From: a bacterium 1XD21-70 | Lineage (GTDB): Bacteria; Bacillota; Clostridia; Lachnospirales; Lachnospiraceae | Direction: 5' to 3' | Assembly: GCA_003669055.1 (NCBI GenBank) | Contig: RAYB01000006.1 | Coordinates: forward strand, 62,001 to 126,000 | Length of the DNA stretch: 64,000 bases | In this document: one piece after another, positions 50,068 to 57,562 of the stretch | Numbering within the stretch: position 1 is the stretch's first letter | Layout: the number at the start of each line of letters is the position of its first letter | The notes under the pieces: generated by a model | The model's database searches: none | What the model was told of the DNA's origin: nothing | The model's input: the letters and a program-made list of their open reading frames with translations, nothing else | Made by a program: the position numbers and the translations under genes

Positions 50068-51996
50068 CTATAATTCAACGCCCCGGCTTACTGTGCCGGT
50101 TCGCCGTTTTTTCTTTGCTTTTGCTGGCGCCTTTTTCATGTAATTTATTCCAGCTTTTACTTTCTTTTCCAGAATATCCCAATCCGGGCGCAAGATTTCA
50201 ACTGCTGCCGTATTGTAGACACGAAGATCCAGCGGTTCATTCCGTGTTCCGGATTTCTTTTTCCACTTTACAACCGCGCGGCCGTCCTTGATTTCTGTTA
50301 CCCTCTGTTCGCTGTTCAGGCCCTTTATAACGGTTTCGCTATATCCACGGTCAGAATTGATCGGAAAGTGGCAATACCCCGGCCCTTCGTCAACCGTGGA
50401 AAGCCTGGAAACAACAATTTCTTTTCCGCTATCCACTCCAAGAATGAACACTTTCACTTTATATTCATTGTTTGTTGATAGCTTATGTATTAGCGGGATT
50501 CCCTGGCTTTCCCGGCCGAAGCCTTTAATTCCATAGATACGCTTTCCCTTTTTTTCCATCCGTTTCAGGAATTTATAACATTCCGTCGTTTTGTGTCCGC
50601 CCGTATCTATGCAAGTTAGCGCAATCAAAAGAGAAGATCCGGACGCGAAATAGAATTCCCGGTCAAGCCATGCTTCCAGGCGATCCCAGGTTTCTTCTTT
50701 GTCCAGATCCCCGTATAACTTTTCATATTTTACGCCCCAGGATTCAAACCCGCGGCCCCAGCCGCAAACCTCAATTTCAAAACGATCGTCCTGAACATCA
50801 ACGGAAGCCGTCAAAAGAAGAACGCCCTCCGGAATCTCTGCTTCGTACCGTTCCCGGCGGGAAAGAAGGGAATCATCATCCGCGCCCTTTCCGCGCGGCT
50901 CCCAGGTTTCCCCCAGCACGGTATTGATAAAGGTTTTCAGCTTGTTTATGTCGCCGTTTTCCTTATACTCTTTTTGTGCTTCTCTCCATTCCGCGATAAT
51001 GGAATCCCAATGTGTCCACGGCGAAGCTAATTCGTTTAAGTGAAACGACCGTTTCCGGCGCCGTTCCGGATGTGCTGCAATCCATTTTCCTTCGCCCTGT
51101 TTCCAGTCAAATTCCGAAATGTGTTCGCCGCAATATTTACACTCCATTGTTACATCCGAAAAATGGATCCGCCCCCATTCGTAGGGCTGATATTTTCCGC
51201 AACATGGACACGGAACACACCATTCTTCCATTGTGCCGGATTGATATTCCTTTTCTATCTGGCTTGATCCCTTTATTGTAGGCGTGGAAACTTTGATTTT
51301 CTTTTTGTTCCAGAAGGCCGTTGTTCGTTTCTCTGCCAGCTTGATCGGATTTCCTTCAGTTCCGGCGCTGGCCGGATAACGATCCGTTTCATCCATCAGG
51401 ACGATACGAACCGGACGCGAAGCCAGGCTTGAAGCTGAATTTGCACCCGCGATCGTTACGTGTCCGCCAGGGAATGTTTTGTGTAAAATCGTATTCCCGG
51501 AAGCCCTGGATTTTACATCATGCACCTTCCCGGCCAGCGTCGGCGTGTCGCGGATCATCGGCGCCAGCCTATCCTTTGAAAAATCTTCCGCCATTGGTTT
51601 AAGTGTCGGCTGTACTATCAGCATAGGCGCCGGATCGTAGTCTATGTAATATCCGACAATATTCAAAATCAATTCTGTTTTTCCGACTTGTGCGCTGCTC
51701 ATGATCACGATATGTTCCACAAGCGGATCATTTACAGAATCCATTATTTCCCGCTGATACGGCGCCCGGTCTGTGTTCCACTGTCCAGGTTCCGCCGCGC
51801 TTTCCGGCGATAATCTCCGGTAACGATCCGCCCACTGGCTAACCGTCAGGACGGGCGGCGGGCTTACTGCCTTTGCAAGATCCCGGAATAGCTTCAGCGT
51901 CTTAAATTCAACCCCGCGATCCTTGTGACGTGTTTTTATGATAACCGTGTCAGGCTCCACAAGCGGCGACTGTTCAATTTTTACTTTCTTCCTCAT
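50068..51996 (-). CDS. Terminase large subunit (GpA type)
   Basis: A 642-residue GpA-type terminase. The ATPase region contains VIMSSAQVGKTELILNIVGYY (Walker A region) and the Walker B-type LMDETDRYP; PCPCCGKYQPYEWG and CKYCGEHI make a zinc-ribbon. The nuclease half contains LTCIDTGGHKTTECYKFL. It cuts and pumps DNA into the head. The start at 51996 follows GAAGG and overlaps the small subunit gene by 23 bases; the next upstream ATG lies within it as well. Confidence 0.92.
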   Translation of the reverse strand: MRKKVKIEQSPLVEPDTVIIKTRHKDRGVEFKTLKLFRDLAKAVSPPPVLTVSQWADRYRRLSPESAAEPGQWNTDRAPYQREIMDSVNDPLVEHIVIMSSAQVGKTELILNIVGYYIDYDPAPMLIVQPTLKPMAEDFSKDRLAPMIRDTPTLAGKVHDVKSRASGNTILHKTFPGGHVTIAGANSASSLASRPVRIVLMDETDRYPASAGTEGNPIKLAEKRTTAFWNKKKIKVSTPTIKGSSQIEKEYQSGTMEEWCVPCPCCGKYQPYEWGRIHFSDVTMECKYCGEHISEFDWKQGEGKWIAAHPERRRKRSFHLNELASPWTHWDSIIAEWREAQKEYKENGDINKLKTFINTVLGETWEPRGKGADDDSLLSRRERYEAEIPEGVLLLTASVDVQDDRFEIEVCGWGRGFESWGVKYEKLYGDLDKEETWDRLEAWLDREFYFASGSSLLIALTCIDTGGHKTTECYKFLKRMEKKGKRIYGIKGFGRESQGIPLIHKLSTNNEYKVKVFILGVDSGKEIVVSRLSTVDEGPGYCHFPINSDRGYSETVIKGLNSEQRVTEIKDGRAVVKWKKKSGTRNEPLDLRVYNTAAVEILRPDWDILEKKVKAGINYMKKAPAKAKKKRRTGTVSRGVEL

Positions 51997-52549
51997 ACTC
52001 GCCTTCGCTTTCCTCCACATATTCATCACTATAAAACGCTTTCGGATCGTAATCTTTCAATTCATTCAGCGCTTCTATGACCTCTTTTGTCAGACGGTCT
52101 TTGATAAAAGCGGCGTCGCGGTTTTCCAGGATCGGCGCCACCTTTGAAGGAATCCCCATAATTTTTGTTTTAAAGGCGACTAACATATCCATCATAACGA
52201 TTTCTACATCCTCCGCCTTGTGCAATTCCCCTTTCATGATCTGCAATTTCAATTCTGAAATATGGCGCTTGATTCGCTCATGCAGCGCCTTTTCTTCCTC
52301 GAAATTGATTTCACCGTCTGCCAGTTCCACGCCGACACCCTCCGCCGCCAGCTTTAGTGTAAGCAAATAATTCTTTACGGATTCCACCAGCTTATAGCGG
52401 CCCTTTGCAGCCCTGGCGACAATCCCTTCTTCCGCCATCTGCCGGATCCGTCTGTCGGTCACTCCGAAAAGATCGCCCAGCACGGCCGCCGATACGGTTA
52501 TACTGTCGATACTTGTCACCTTCGCGGAATCCGTTTCAGCCTTTGCCAT
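51974..52549 (-). CDS. Terminase small subunit (Nu1-like)
   Basis: A 191-residue protein with a MerR/Nu1-type helix-turn-helix: SAAVLGDLFGVTDRRIRQMA followed by GIVARAAKGRYKLVESVKNY, and a central coiled coil (ALHERIKRHISELKLQIMKG). It recognises the packaging site and loads the large subunit. The 348 bases upstream probably include the packaging site. Confidence 0.85.
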   Translation of the reverse strand: MAKAETDSAKVTSIDSITVSAAVLGDLFGVTDRRIRQMAEEGIVARAAKGRYKLVESVKNYLLTLKLAAEGVGVELADGEINFEEEKALHERIKRHISELKLQIMKGELHKAEDVEIVMMDMLVAFKTKIMGIPSKVAPILENRDAAFIKDRLTKEVIEALNELKDYDPKAFYSDEYVEESEGEYEEESKN

Positions 52550-52897
52550 GCCCTCACCCCCTTTCTGGCCCCAAAACCGGAAACGGCAACTTCTATTTTT
52601 GTTTTCTGAAATCTAGCCAAGTTTTGGGCTTCGCAGACCCGCAACGATTTTTTGCCCGCCAGAAGAACCTATTTTGTCCTGGCGATTTTTTCCGGCGCCC
52701 GGCCCGTCGTCGTCACCCCTCCACTTACTTGACATATCTTGTTATTCTGTCAAGTGCTTCATGTGTTGTATTCTTTCATTAAAGTGCGAACAAAAGTTGT
52801 ATGCACCATTTGTCACGCGCTCAATGTGTCAACTGTTGGGCATAAAGCACTAAGGGCTTCCCATTATCAGCCTGATATTAAGGCATAATAAAAAGGC
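52550..52897. other. Non-coding stretch upstream of the terminase genes
   Basis: About 350 bases between the recombinase and the small terminase gene. They hold a perfect inverted repeat, ACTTGACA (52727-52734) and TGTCAAGT (52748-52755), and a TATCAG/CTGATA hairpin near 52865-52877. A cos or pac site is expected near the small terminase gene but cannot be proved from sequence. A 40-codon open frame exists here but lacks a ribosome binding site. Confidence 0.4.
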
Positions 52898-53461
52898 TTA
52901 TCTGTGGCCCCTCTTCTTGAATGACAGCCCCTTGATAGCCTTGTCTTTATTGTCCTGGTTGATACCTATATACCGTAATGTCACGGATATATCAGCATGG
53001 TTTAATATCTCCTTGATAGTTACGGCGTCATGTGTCTGTTGGTACATATGATAGCCGAATGTTTTTCGTAGTGTATGCGTGCCTATGCTGCTGATACCAA
53101 ACGCCGCCCCAGCGTCAGCCAGAATATTATATGCCTGTTGGCGGCTTATTGCCTTATTGGGAAAATGCGGGCTTTTAAACAGATATTCAAAATCCTTTTT
53201 CCCGTGTATATAATTTTCTATAATTGGTTTCAGTTCCGCATTTATGGGGAATCGTTTTTCCTTGCCTGTTTTTTTCTCCCGTATATATACGGCGTCTTTG
53301 TCTTTTACGTCGCGGACGCGGAATTTTAAAATGTCAGAAATCCGAAGCCCCGTATAAATCCCGAACATGAAAAGAACATAGTCACGCTCATTCCTGGCCT
53401 TCAGATAATCGGCCACATCAAGAACGACATCCATATCCCGGATCGGCTCCACCGTATTCAA
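52898..53461 (-). CDS. Phage tyrosine recombinase
   Basis: A 187-residue catalytic-domain-only tyrosine recombinase. It has the first Arg in GIYTGLRISDILKFRV, the HxLR pair in GTHTLRKTFGYH, and the C-terminal Tyr in ISVTLRYIGI. It lacks the N-terminal SAM-like and AP2 domains of most phage integrases. Proteins of this size sit near the terminase genes of many Clostridial phages, where they may resolve multimers rather than integrate the phage. A TTG start at 53461 with AAGGGGG upstream is preferred over longer in-frame starts of low quality. Confidence 0.8.
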   Translation of the reverse strand: MNTVEPIRDMDVVLDVADYLKARNERDYVLFMFGIYTGLRISDILKFRVRDVKDKDAVYIREKKTGKEKRFPINAELKPIIENYIHGKKDFEYLFKSPHFPNKAISRQQAYNILADAGAAFGISSIGTHTLRKTFGYHMYQQTHDAVTIKEILNHADISVTLRYIGINQDNKDKAIKGLSFKKRGHR

Positions 53462-53545
53462 GAAAACGCACCCCCTTTTTACGGCATGAAAAAAGCGCCG
53501 CCTTCTGGCCGCGCCCTGTCTTTTGATATAATTTTGACTATACAT

Positions 53546-53575
53546 AGTATAACACACCTGAAGGCGACATTTCAA
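53546..53575 (-). promoter_or_regulatory. Promoter of the recombinase gene
   Basis: Minus-strand TTGAAA (53570-53575), 18 bases, TATACT (53546-53551). The -35 region lies within a set of GGCGACAT iterons. Confidence 0.55.
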
Positions 53576-53605
53576 CGACATAAAAGGCGACATAAAAGGC
53601 GACAT
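53561..53605. repeat. GGCGACAT iterons before the recombinase promoter
   Basis: AAGGCGACAT occurs at 53561-53570, 53584-53593 and 53596-53605, with a degenerate copy (AACGACAT) at 53574. The period is about 12 bases. They flank and overlap the -35 box and may be binding sites for the phage late activator or for the recombinase. Confidence 0.5.
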
Positions 53606-53649
53606 TTGTTAATTCCAAAAATCCAGCAAATTCAATGCTTTCCCGGATT

Positions 53650-53697
53650 TTGTTCACAAAAAGTTCACAAAAAATTCACACAAAAAATTCACCTTTT
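53650..53697. repeat. TTCACAAAAA direct repeats
   Basis: Four close copies of TTCACAAAAA-like sequence (GTTCACAAAAA, GTTCACAAAAA, ATTCACACAAAAA, ATTCACC) end just before the sigma-like gene stop codon at 53698. On the minus strand the TTTTTTGTG runs follow that stop and could act in transcript end formation. Confidence 0.45.
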
Positions 53698-54150
53698 TTA
53701 GATCAGCCCTTGATCCCTCATGCCAGCTTCGATCCGCTGAAAATGACGTTTGGAAAATCCCATTTCGTCAGCTGCTTCTTCCTGTGTCAATTTGCGGATA
53801 ACACGCAAGTAAAAAACCCGTTCTTCGTTCCCGTCCAGGCTTTCATATATCTTTTTTATCCGTTTTTTGCTCTGGCGAAGTTCCGATCGCTCTTTTTTTA
53901 GCAGATTGATCCGGGCCGTGTCCTGTTCAATCATCCGCAAGCCCTCCGCAAACGATATATGAACACTGTTTCCCGGCTCCCTGGAATAATCAATCCCATT
54001 CACGCCGGACGGCCCTTGCCATCCGGACATTTTCTTCGCCTTTTCGATTGATCGTTGGTGATTTTTGATCTGCTCGTTTATCAGCATGATCTTTAATTCA
54101 ATTTCGTTGAAAATATCCCTTTCTTTGCTTATTTTACCCGGTTTTGCCAT
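53698..54150 (-). CDS. Sigma-70 region-4-like late regulator (RinA/ArpU type)
   Basis: A 150-residue protein. The first 100 residues are coiled-coil and basic; the C-terminus is a sigma region 4 type helix-turn-helix (VFYLRVIRKLTQEEAADEMG then FSKRHFQRIEAGM). Proteins with this plan just upstream of terminase control late transcription in many Firmicute phages. The start at 54150 is the second of two close ATG/initiator choices. It has its own promoter region, part of a palindrome with a divergent plus-strand promoter. Confidence 0.75.
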   Translation of the reverse strand: MAKPGKISKERDIFNEIELKIMLINEQIKNHQRSIEKAKKMSGWQGPSGVNGIDYSREPGNSVHISFAEGLRMIEQDTARINLLKKERSELRQSKKRIKKIYESLDGNEERVFYLRVIRKLTQEEAADEMGFSKRHFQRIEAGMRDQGLI

Positions 54151-54165
54151 ATTTCCAGCTTTCCC

Positions 54166-54199
54166 TTGCAATTATACCGGCTTTGCGGTATAATTATTA
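54166..54199. promoter_or_regulatory. Divergent palindromic promoters
   Basis: Plus strand: TTGCAA (54166-54171), 17 bases, TATAAT (54189-54194). Minus strand: TATAAT (54171-54176) with TTAATA at 17-base spacing. The region AATTATACCG-GCTTTG-CGGTATAATT is a perfect inverted repeat with 10-base arms, so each arm carries a -10 box and one protein could repress both. Confidence 0.6.
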
Positions 54200-54200
54200 A

Positions 54201-54250
54201 AGGTTGTGCGTGGGGCGCTGGAAACGGCGCTTCATGCTTTTTATTTTACC
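54201..54250 (+). ncRNA. Short plus-strand RNA ending in an intrinsic terminator
   Basis: Downstream of the plus-strand promoter there is no gene; transcription would stop at GCGTGGGGCGC-TGGAAACG-GCGCTTCATGC (11 base pairs including G-U pairs) followed by TTTTTATTTT. The transcript would be only about 45-50 bases. It lies in a minus-strand operon, antisense to nothing annotated. Confidence 0.5.
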
Positions 54251-54251
54251 A

Positions 54252-54563
54252 TTATTTTTTTGTCAAATCAACCACCGTTTCAATACTCAAAACATAGTAT
54301 TCCTTTCCAGGCTCCGCGCCCCACTCCGGGCGCCCCGTCTTAATGTCAAGCGTGCATTTTGCTTCTATGGCCGGGGAAGTTGCAGAATATCCGTTCCGGA
54401 ACGCGATCCAGGCGTGGGAAATCGTCGGAAGCCCGTATCTGTCAACCAGCCCGGCCGTGTAGAACCGGCTTTTATAATATGGCTTTATCTCTCTGTATTC
54501 CTCCTTCTTTTCTCCGGAAAGAATCATATCAAACCACTTTTTCTTGATCGGCAAGGTCAGCAT
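54252..54563 (-). CDS. ASCH-domain protein
   Basis: A 103-residue protein: LPIKKKWFDMILSGEKKEEY and REIKPYYKSRFYTAGLVDRYG are typical of ASCH domains, which have an OB-like PUA fold and bind RNA or modified nucleotides. ASCH genes are common in phage early regions. Its role here is unknown. It lies next to the divergent plus-strand transcript. Confidence 0.7.
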   Translation of the reverse strand: MLTLPIKKKWFDMILSGEKKEEYREIKPYYKSRFYTAGLVDRYGLPTISHAWIAFRNGYSATSPAIEAKCTLDIKTGRPEWGAEPGKEYYVLSIETVVDLTKK

Positions 54564-54599
54564 ATATTTTCCCCATTTCTTCCAGCGCTTAACCGGATT

Positions 54600-54914
54600 T
54601 CAAAAACAATCATCATGATATTTCAAAAAATCCGCTGCGCTTTCCCGGATTTCCTGGAATACATCTTCCAGCGCGTGCCCCCATCTTGTATCATTTCCAT
54701 TGTCCGGCGATTCATCCATCAGCATTGTAACGACTTCTTCCGCAAATTCCTGATTTCGGCCCCTTTTCACGCGGCAAAATTCGTGTTCGCCATCGTCGGC
54801 CACATTATCCGGCGAATTTCTGAAAAGCCACGCCAGATCAGACAATTTTATTTCCATTTTCAGCTTGTCATTTGTAATTTTAAACTTCATCAGCTGATCC
54901 TTAAATTCTTTCAT
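54600..54914 (-). CDS. Early phage protein, unknown function
   Basis: A 104-residue acidic protein (MKFKITNDKLKMEIKLSDLA, then FAEEVVTMLMDESPDNGND). No membrane segment. It overlaps the next gene upstream by ATGA (54911-54914), so the two are coupled. No family is recognised. Confidence 0.55.
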   Translation of the reverse strand: MKEFKDQLMKFKITNDKLKMEIKLSDLAWLFRNSPDNVADDGEHEFCRVKRGRNQEFAEEVVTMLMDESPDNGNDTRWGHALEDVFQEIRESAADFLKYHDDCF

Positions 54915-55132
54915 TCTCCATTTGCCCCCATTTCTTCCAATTCGTCTATTTTATCAAATAGATCCATTTCAGGATGATCTTTCTTTGGGTATTGCTGATA
55001 TATTGCTTCACACTGGCGGCCGTTCACATACTCCATAAAATATTTTATTGCCAATCTATACGGAATATCTTTATGTTTTCCCGTCAGTGTTAGCTTGCTT
55101 TTGTCGTCGTATGTAATTTTTATTTTCCACAT
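54911..55132 (-). CDS. Early phage protein, unknown function
   Basis: A 73-residue protein: a beta-rich start (MWKIKITYDDKSKLTLTGKH) and an acidic, helical end (DLFDKIDELEEMGANGE). GGAGCGATCGTGA precedes the ATG. Translationally coupled to the following gene. No family is recognised. Confidence 0.55.
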   Translation of the reverse strand: MWKIKITYDDKSKLTLTGKHKDIPYRLAIKYFMEYVNGRQCEAIYQQYPKKDHPEMDLFDKIDELEEMGANGE

Positions 55133-55154
55133 TCACGATCGCTCCCTTGCAGCT

Positions 55155-55361
55155 TTATTTTTTAATATTCAGCATTTCCAGAACATCCGCGTCCTTCGTT
55201 GTAGTTGCTTTTGCTATATCATACATTTTCTGAAGCATTTCCGCCTTTGTCTGCCTGTTCTGCGTGCGCCTTACTGCACACATTACAGAACCTTTGCCGA
55301 TCTCCGTTCCGCACCCTGAAAAGCTGGCGCAAGCTAAACATTCATAGTCTATGATATTCAT
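55155..55361 (-). CDS. Small Cys-containing early phage protein
   Basis: A 68-residue protein with CLACASFSGCGTEIGKGSV and a later MCAVRR, four or five Cys in the first 30 residues, which suggests a metal site. The rest is helical. Overlaps the DUF5131 gene stop (ATGA). Unknown function. Confidence 0.55.
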   Translation of the reverse strand: MNIIDYECLACASFSGCGTEIGKGSVMCAVRRTQNRQTKAEMLQKMYDIAKATTTKDADVLEMLNIKK

Positions 55362-56119
55362 TCCGCTTTATCCTCCTTCCGCAATTCCTCCGGATATTCA
55401 CATATTAGGCTATGCGGCCATATGTCGGCCAGGCTGTCCTTCATGAATACCGGAATTTTATATTTTCTGCACTGATTCACAATACTTTCAATCCATTCCG
55501 GCGCCGGAACCACTTTCCCGGCCCGGCGTCCGGTTTCCGCCCCTATGATGATCCATTCCGGCTTCAGGGCTGTTTCGCTCATTTCTCCCAGGTTTTCAAG
55601 TAAAGGCTCCACGGATAAAAACCAGTGATATTTTTCATCAAACCAGGAATATTCATCATGCGGCCCCGTTACACTTGATCCGTACCAGAAATTATTGTAC
55701 TGCGGCAATTTCCCCGCTTTTGCCAGCTGGATATAACGCGCCGGATTTTTGGTAAGAAAAATATAATTGTGCTGCGGGGCTGCCAGACATTCATCAAATA
55801 CTTCTTGAATCCAGCAATCAGGAACCCACGCACCGAAAAGATCCGCCATCGAACACACAAAAATATTCCGGCCTTTGCTTTCCCGATATTCTTTTAATCT
55901 GTATCTATGAAATGTCGGCTTGAATCCATACGGATAAGCGGCCCTTTTTCCGTCAATAATCACCGGATCATTTAAAACCGCCCTCGCGCCATATTTCAGC
56001 ACACCGCCGCCCGAAAATCGCCTTGCTATATTCCTGGCGTAACAATACGGGCATTTATGACAACATCCAGTAACCGGATTCCATGTGCTGTCTGTCCATT
56101 CAATTTTTGTTTTCTCCAT
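55358..56119 (-). CDS. DUF5131 (phage Gp37/Gp68-like) protein
   Basis: A 253-residue protein with KIEWTDSTWNPVTGCCHKCP and CYARNIARRF at the start, a cluster of four Cys resembling the radical-SAM CxxxCxxC arrangement (GCCHKCPYCYA), then NIFVCSMADLFGAWVPD and IIIGAETGRRAGKVVPAPEW. The DUF5131/Gp37 family occurs in many phages; its reaction is unknown but iron-sulfur chemistry is likely. The start follows the previous stop with a 20-base overlap. Confidence 0.8.
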   Translation of the reverse strand: MEKTKIEWTDSTWNPVTGCCHKCPYCYARNIARRFSGGGVLKYGARAVLNDPVIIDGKRAAYPYGFKPTFHRYRLKEYRESKGRNIFVCSMADLFGAWVPDCWIQEVFDECLAAPQHNYIFLTKNPARYIQLAKAGKLPQYNNFWYGSSVTGPHDEYSWFDEKYHWFLSVEPLLENLGEMSETALKPEWIIIGAETGRRAGKVVPAPEWIESIVNQCRKYKIPVFMKDSLADIWPHSLICEYPEELRKEDKAE

Positions 56120-56429
56120 CCTCTTTGTTCCTTTCCTGTTCTTCCAGGTCAACGCCTAATTCAACTATGCGTTTATTGTTTTTGATTGACATTGTTTCAA
56201 CCTGTTTCCGGAATAATGCGCCGTATACCTGATAATCTTTTTTCAGCGTCAGAAAATAGCGCTTGTGTGGATCCTTCATGTGCATTTTAATTAAATTATT
56301 CATCAGGTGATCCGTTACTCCGGAATCAATGACGGATATTTCAATCCTGGCGGCCGCCCGGTTAAATTCCCGGCATATAACCACATATTCCGGGCGCTTG
56401 TTTTTCTTTTTGCCTTTAATCTTTCCCAC
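56100..56429 (-). CDS. Early phage protein, unknown function
   Basis: A 109-residue basic protein (KIKGKKKNKRPEYVVICREF, then MHMKDPHKRYFLTLKKDYQ). A GTG start follows GGGG by 9 bases and overlaps the end of the methyltransferase frame. It may be a DNA- or RNA-binding factor by charge; no family is recognised. Confidence 0.5.
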   Translation of the reverse strand: MGKIKGKKKNKRPEYVVICREFNRAAARIEISVIDSGVTDHLMNNLIKMHMKDPHKRYFLTLKKDYQVYGALFRKQVETMSIKNNKRIVELGVDLEEQERNKEDGENKN

Positions 56430-56869
56430 TTTTTACACCCCGTTTCTGTCTGTATATGATAACCATTGAGGGGAACGGGGCGCCGCTTTTGCTGCCGCCG
56501 AATTTTATACGGCCCTTTACAAAGCGGATTTCTGCCTTGTGATATATAAAATCATGGAACCATTTTGTATCTGTCCGCGCCGGTAGAAGCATAACCACAA
56601 GATCCCCGTGTTCCTCATTTGTCCTATACGCTTTTTCAACCCACTTCCCGATCTCCCGTCCATACGGGGGATTGCAAAATACAGAAAATCCCCCCCCAGC
56701 TTTGCAAAAGTCCATTTTCTTTTACCGTAAAATATTTATCACATTTATGGTTGTTTTCGTCAGCTGCCGGATCAAGGTCAAAATGAAATTCGCGGTTCAG
56801 TTCGTCAAAAAATTCTTGTGGCGTGGCCCAATCATCCGTTTTACTGGAAAACATAACATCCGTATTCAC
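56416..56869 (-). pseudogene. DNA N-6-adenine methyltransferase split at a G8 tract
   Basis: Two frames make one phage Dam-type methyltransferase (the phage N6A-MTase family). The first part is SSKTDDWATPQEFFDELNRE to ENGLLQSWGG; the second is FCNPPYGREIGKWVEKAYRT to SGAPFPSMVIIYRQ, with the catalytic NPPY. The break is a run of eight G on the coding strand (56690-56697). Seven G would give SWGGFSVFCNPPYG in one frame, which matches the expected protein. It could be a true phase-variable gene, a mutation or a sequencing error. Confidence 0.78.
56690..56697 (-). repeat. G8 homopolymer in the methyltransferase gene
   Basis: Eight consecutive G on the coding strand at the point where the frame changes. 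Slipped-strand loss of one G restores the gene. Confidence 0.85.
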
Positions 56870-56887
56870 TTTCTTTCACTCCTATTC

Positions 56888-57109
56888 TCATTTTTCAACA
56901 TTGGAACGATCGAACGTAACGATCGAAGTCTGGCCGTTCTCCACTTTTACTTCGGTTCCGACCGTTATTTCAAGTTCGATCGGCGCGTTGGTCTGCGTGT
57001 CAAACAGCACTAAATTTTTTCCGGCTTCAACCGCGTATGTAATGCCGGTTTTCATCAGCGCTTCTTGCATAAGTCTTGTATACTCTGCTATTCTCTCATT
57101 CTGGCTCAT
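56888..57109 (-). CDS. Early phage protein, unknown function
   Basis: A 73-residue protein: a helical start (NERIAEYTRLMQEALMKTG) and a beta-rich end (ITVGTEVKVENGQTSIVTFD). It overlaps the zinc-binding-type gene upstream by 14 bases. No family is recognised. Confidence 0.5.
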   Translation of the reverse strand: MSQNERIAEYTRLMQEALMKTGITYAVEAGKNLVLFDTQTNAPIELEITVGTEVKVENGQTSIVTFDRSNVEK

Positions 57110-57344
57110 TCTCTGCCGCCTCCTTTTCAGATTCTTTTTTCGATTTCATGAAATCCTTAATTTCTGCCACGCACTCCGGGCAATAGTCACGCGGCGTTTT
57201 AGGGAACGCTTGCGCCACGGCTTCAACAATTTTTGATTGTATTGTTTTTTCCGGCGATAAAGTGTATTCAAAAGAAATCCTTTGCGCCAGCTTTGCTTCA
57301 AACTGTTTCTTGCAGCGATCGCATATGCAAACCATTTTTAACAT
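57096..57344 (-). CDS. Small zinc-ribbon-like phage protein
   Basis: An 82-residue protein with CICDRCKKQFEAKLAQR and later YCPECVAEIKDFMKSKK, two CxxC pairs that probably bind zinc. The tail is Glu/Lys-rich. It may bind DNA or regulate early genes; no proof. Confidence 0.55.
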   Translation of the reverse strand: MLKMVCICDRCKKQFEAKLAQRISFEYTLSPEKTIQSKIVEAVAQAFPKTPRDYCPECVAEIKDFMKSKKESEKEAAENEPE

Positions 57345-57354
57345 GTTTCATTCC

Positions 57355-57552
57355 TCACTTATAAATAATTTTTGTCTTTTTATCCTGAAAAGCAATCCGG
57401 CCTTCCACTTCGTAACCATAGGCGCCAGCTATTTTTTTGATAATGTCCACAAGTTCAGAAATTTCATGCGGCGCCCGGTCTGCTTTTCTGATTGCCTTTT
57501 CCGCCACTATATCCCGATACCCTGAAGCATTATATTTCAATTCATTTTCCAT
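57355..57552 (-). CDS. Small early phage protein, unknown function
   Basis: A 65-residue protein (YNASGYRDIVAEKAIRKADR, then YGYEVEGRIAFQDKKTKIIY), alpha/beta, no membrane segment. Follows SSB closely and is probably part of the same transcript. No family is recognised. Confidence 0.5.
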   Translation of the reverse strand: MENELKYNASGYRDIVAEKAIRKADRAPHEISELVDIIKKIAGAYGYEVEGRIAFQDKKTKIIYK

Positions 57553-57562
57553 GCTGCACCCC

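Noticed and set aside
52619-52741. Forty-codon minus-strand frame starting MSSKWRGDD
   Set aside because: No ribosome binding site, odd composition, and overlap with an inverted repeat in the presumed packaging region.
52898-53461. Integrase responsible for insertion in oppF
   Set aside because: It lies in the middle of the phage, lacks DNA-binding domains and is far from the left junction. The true integrase is probably beyond the window.
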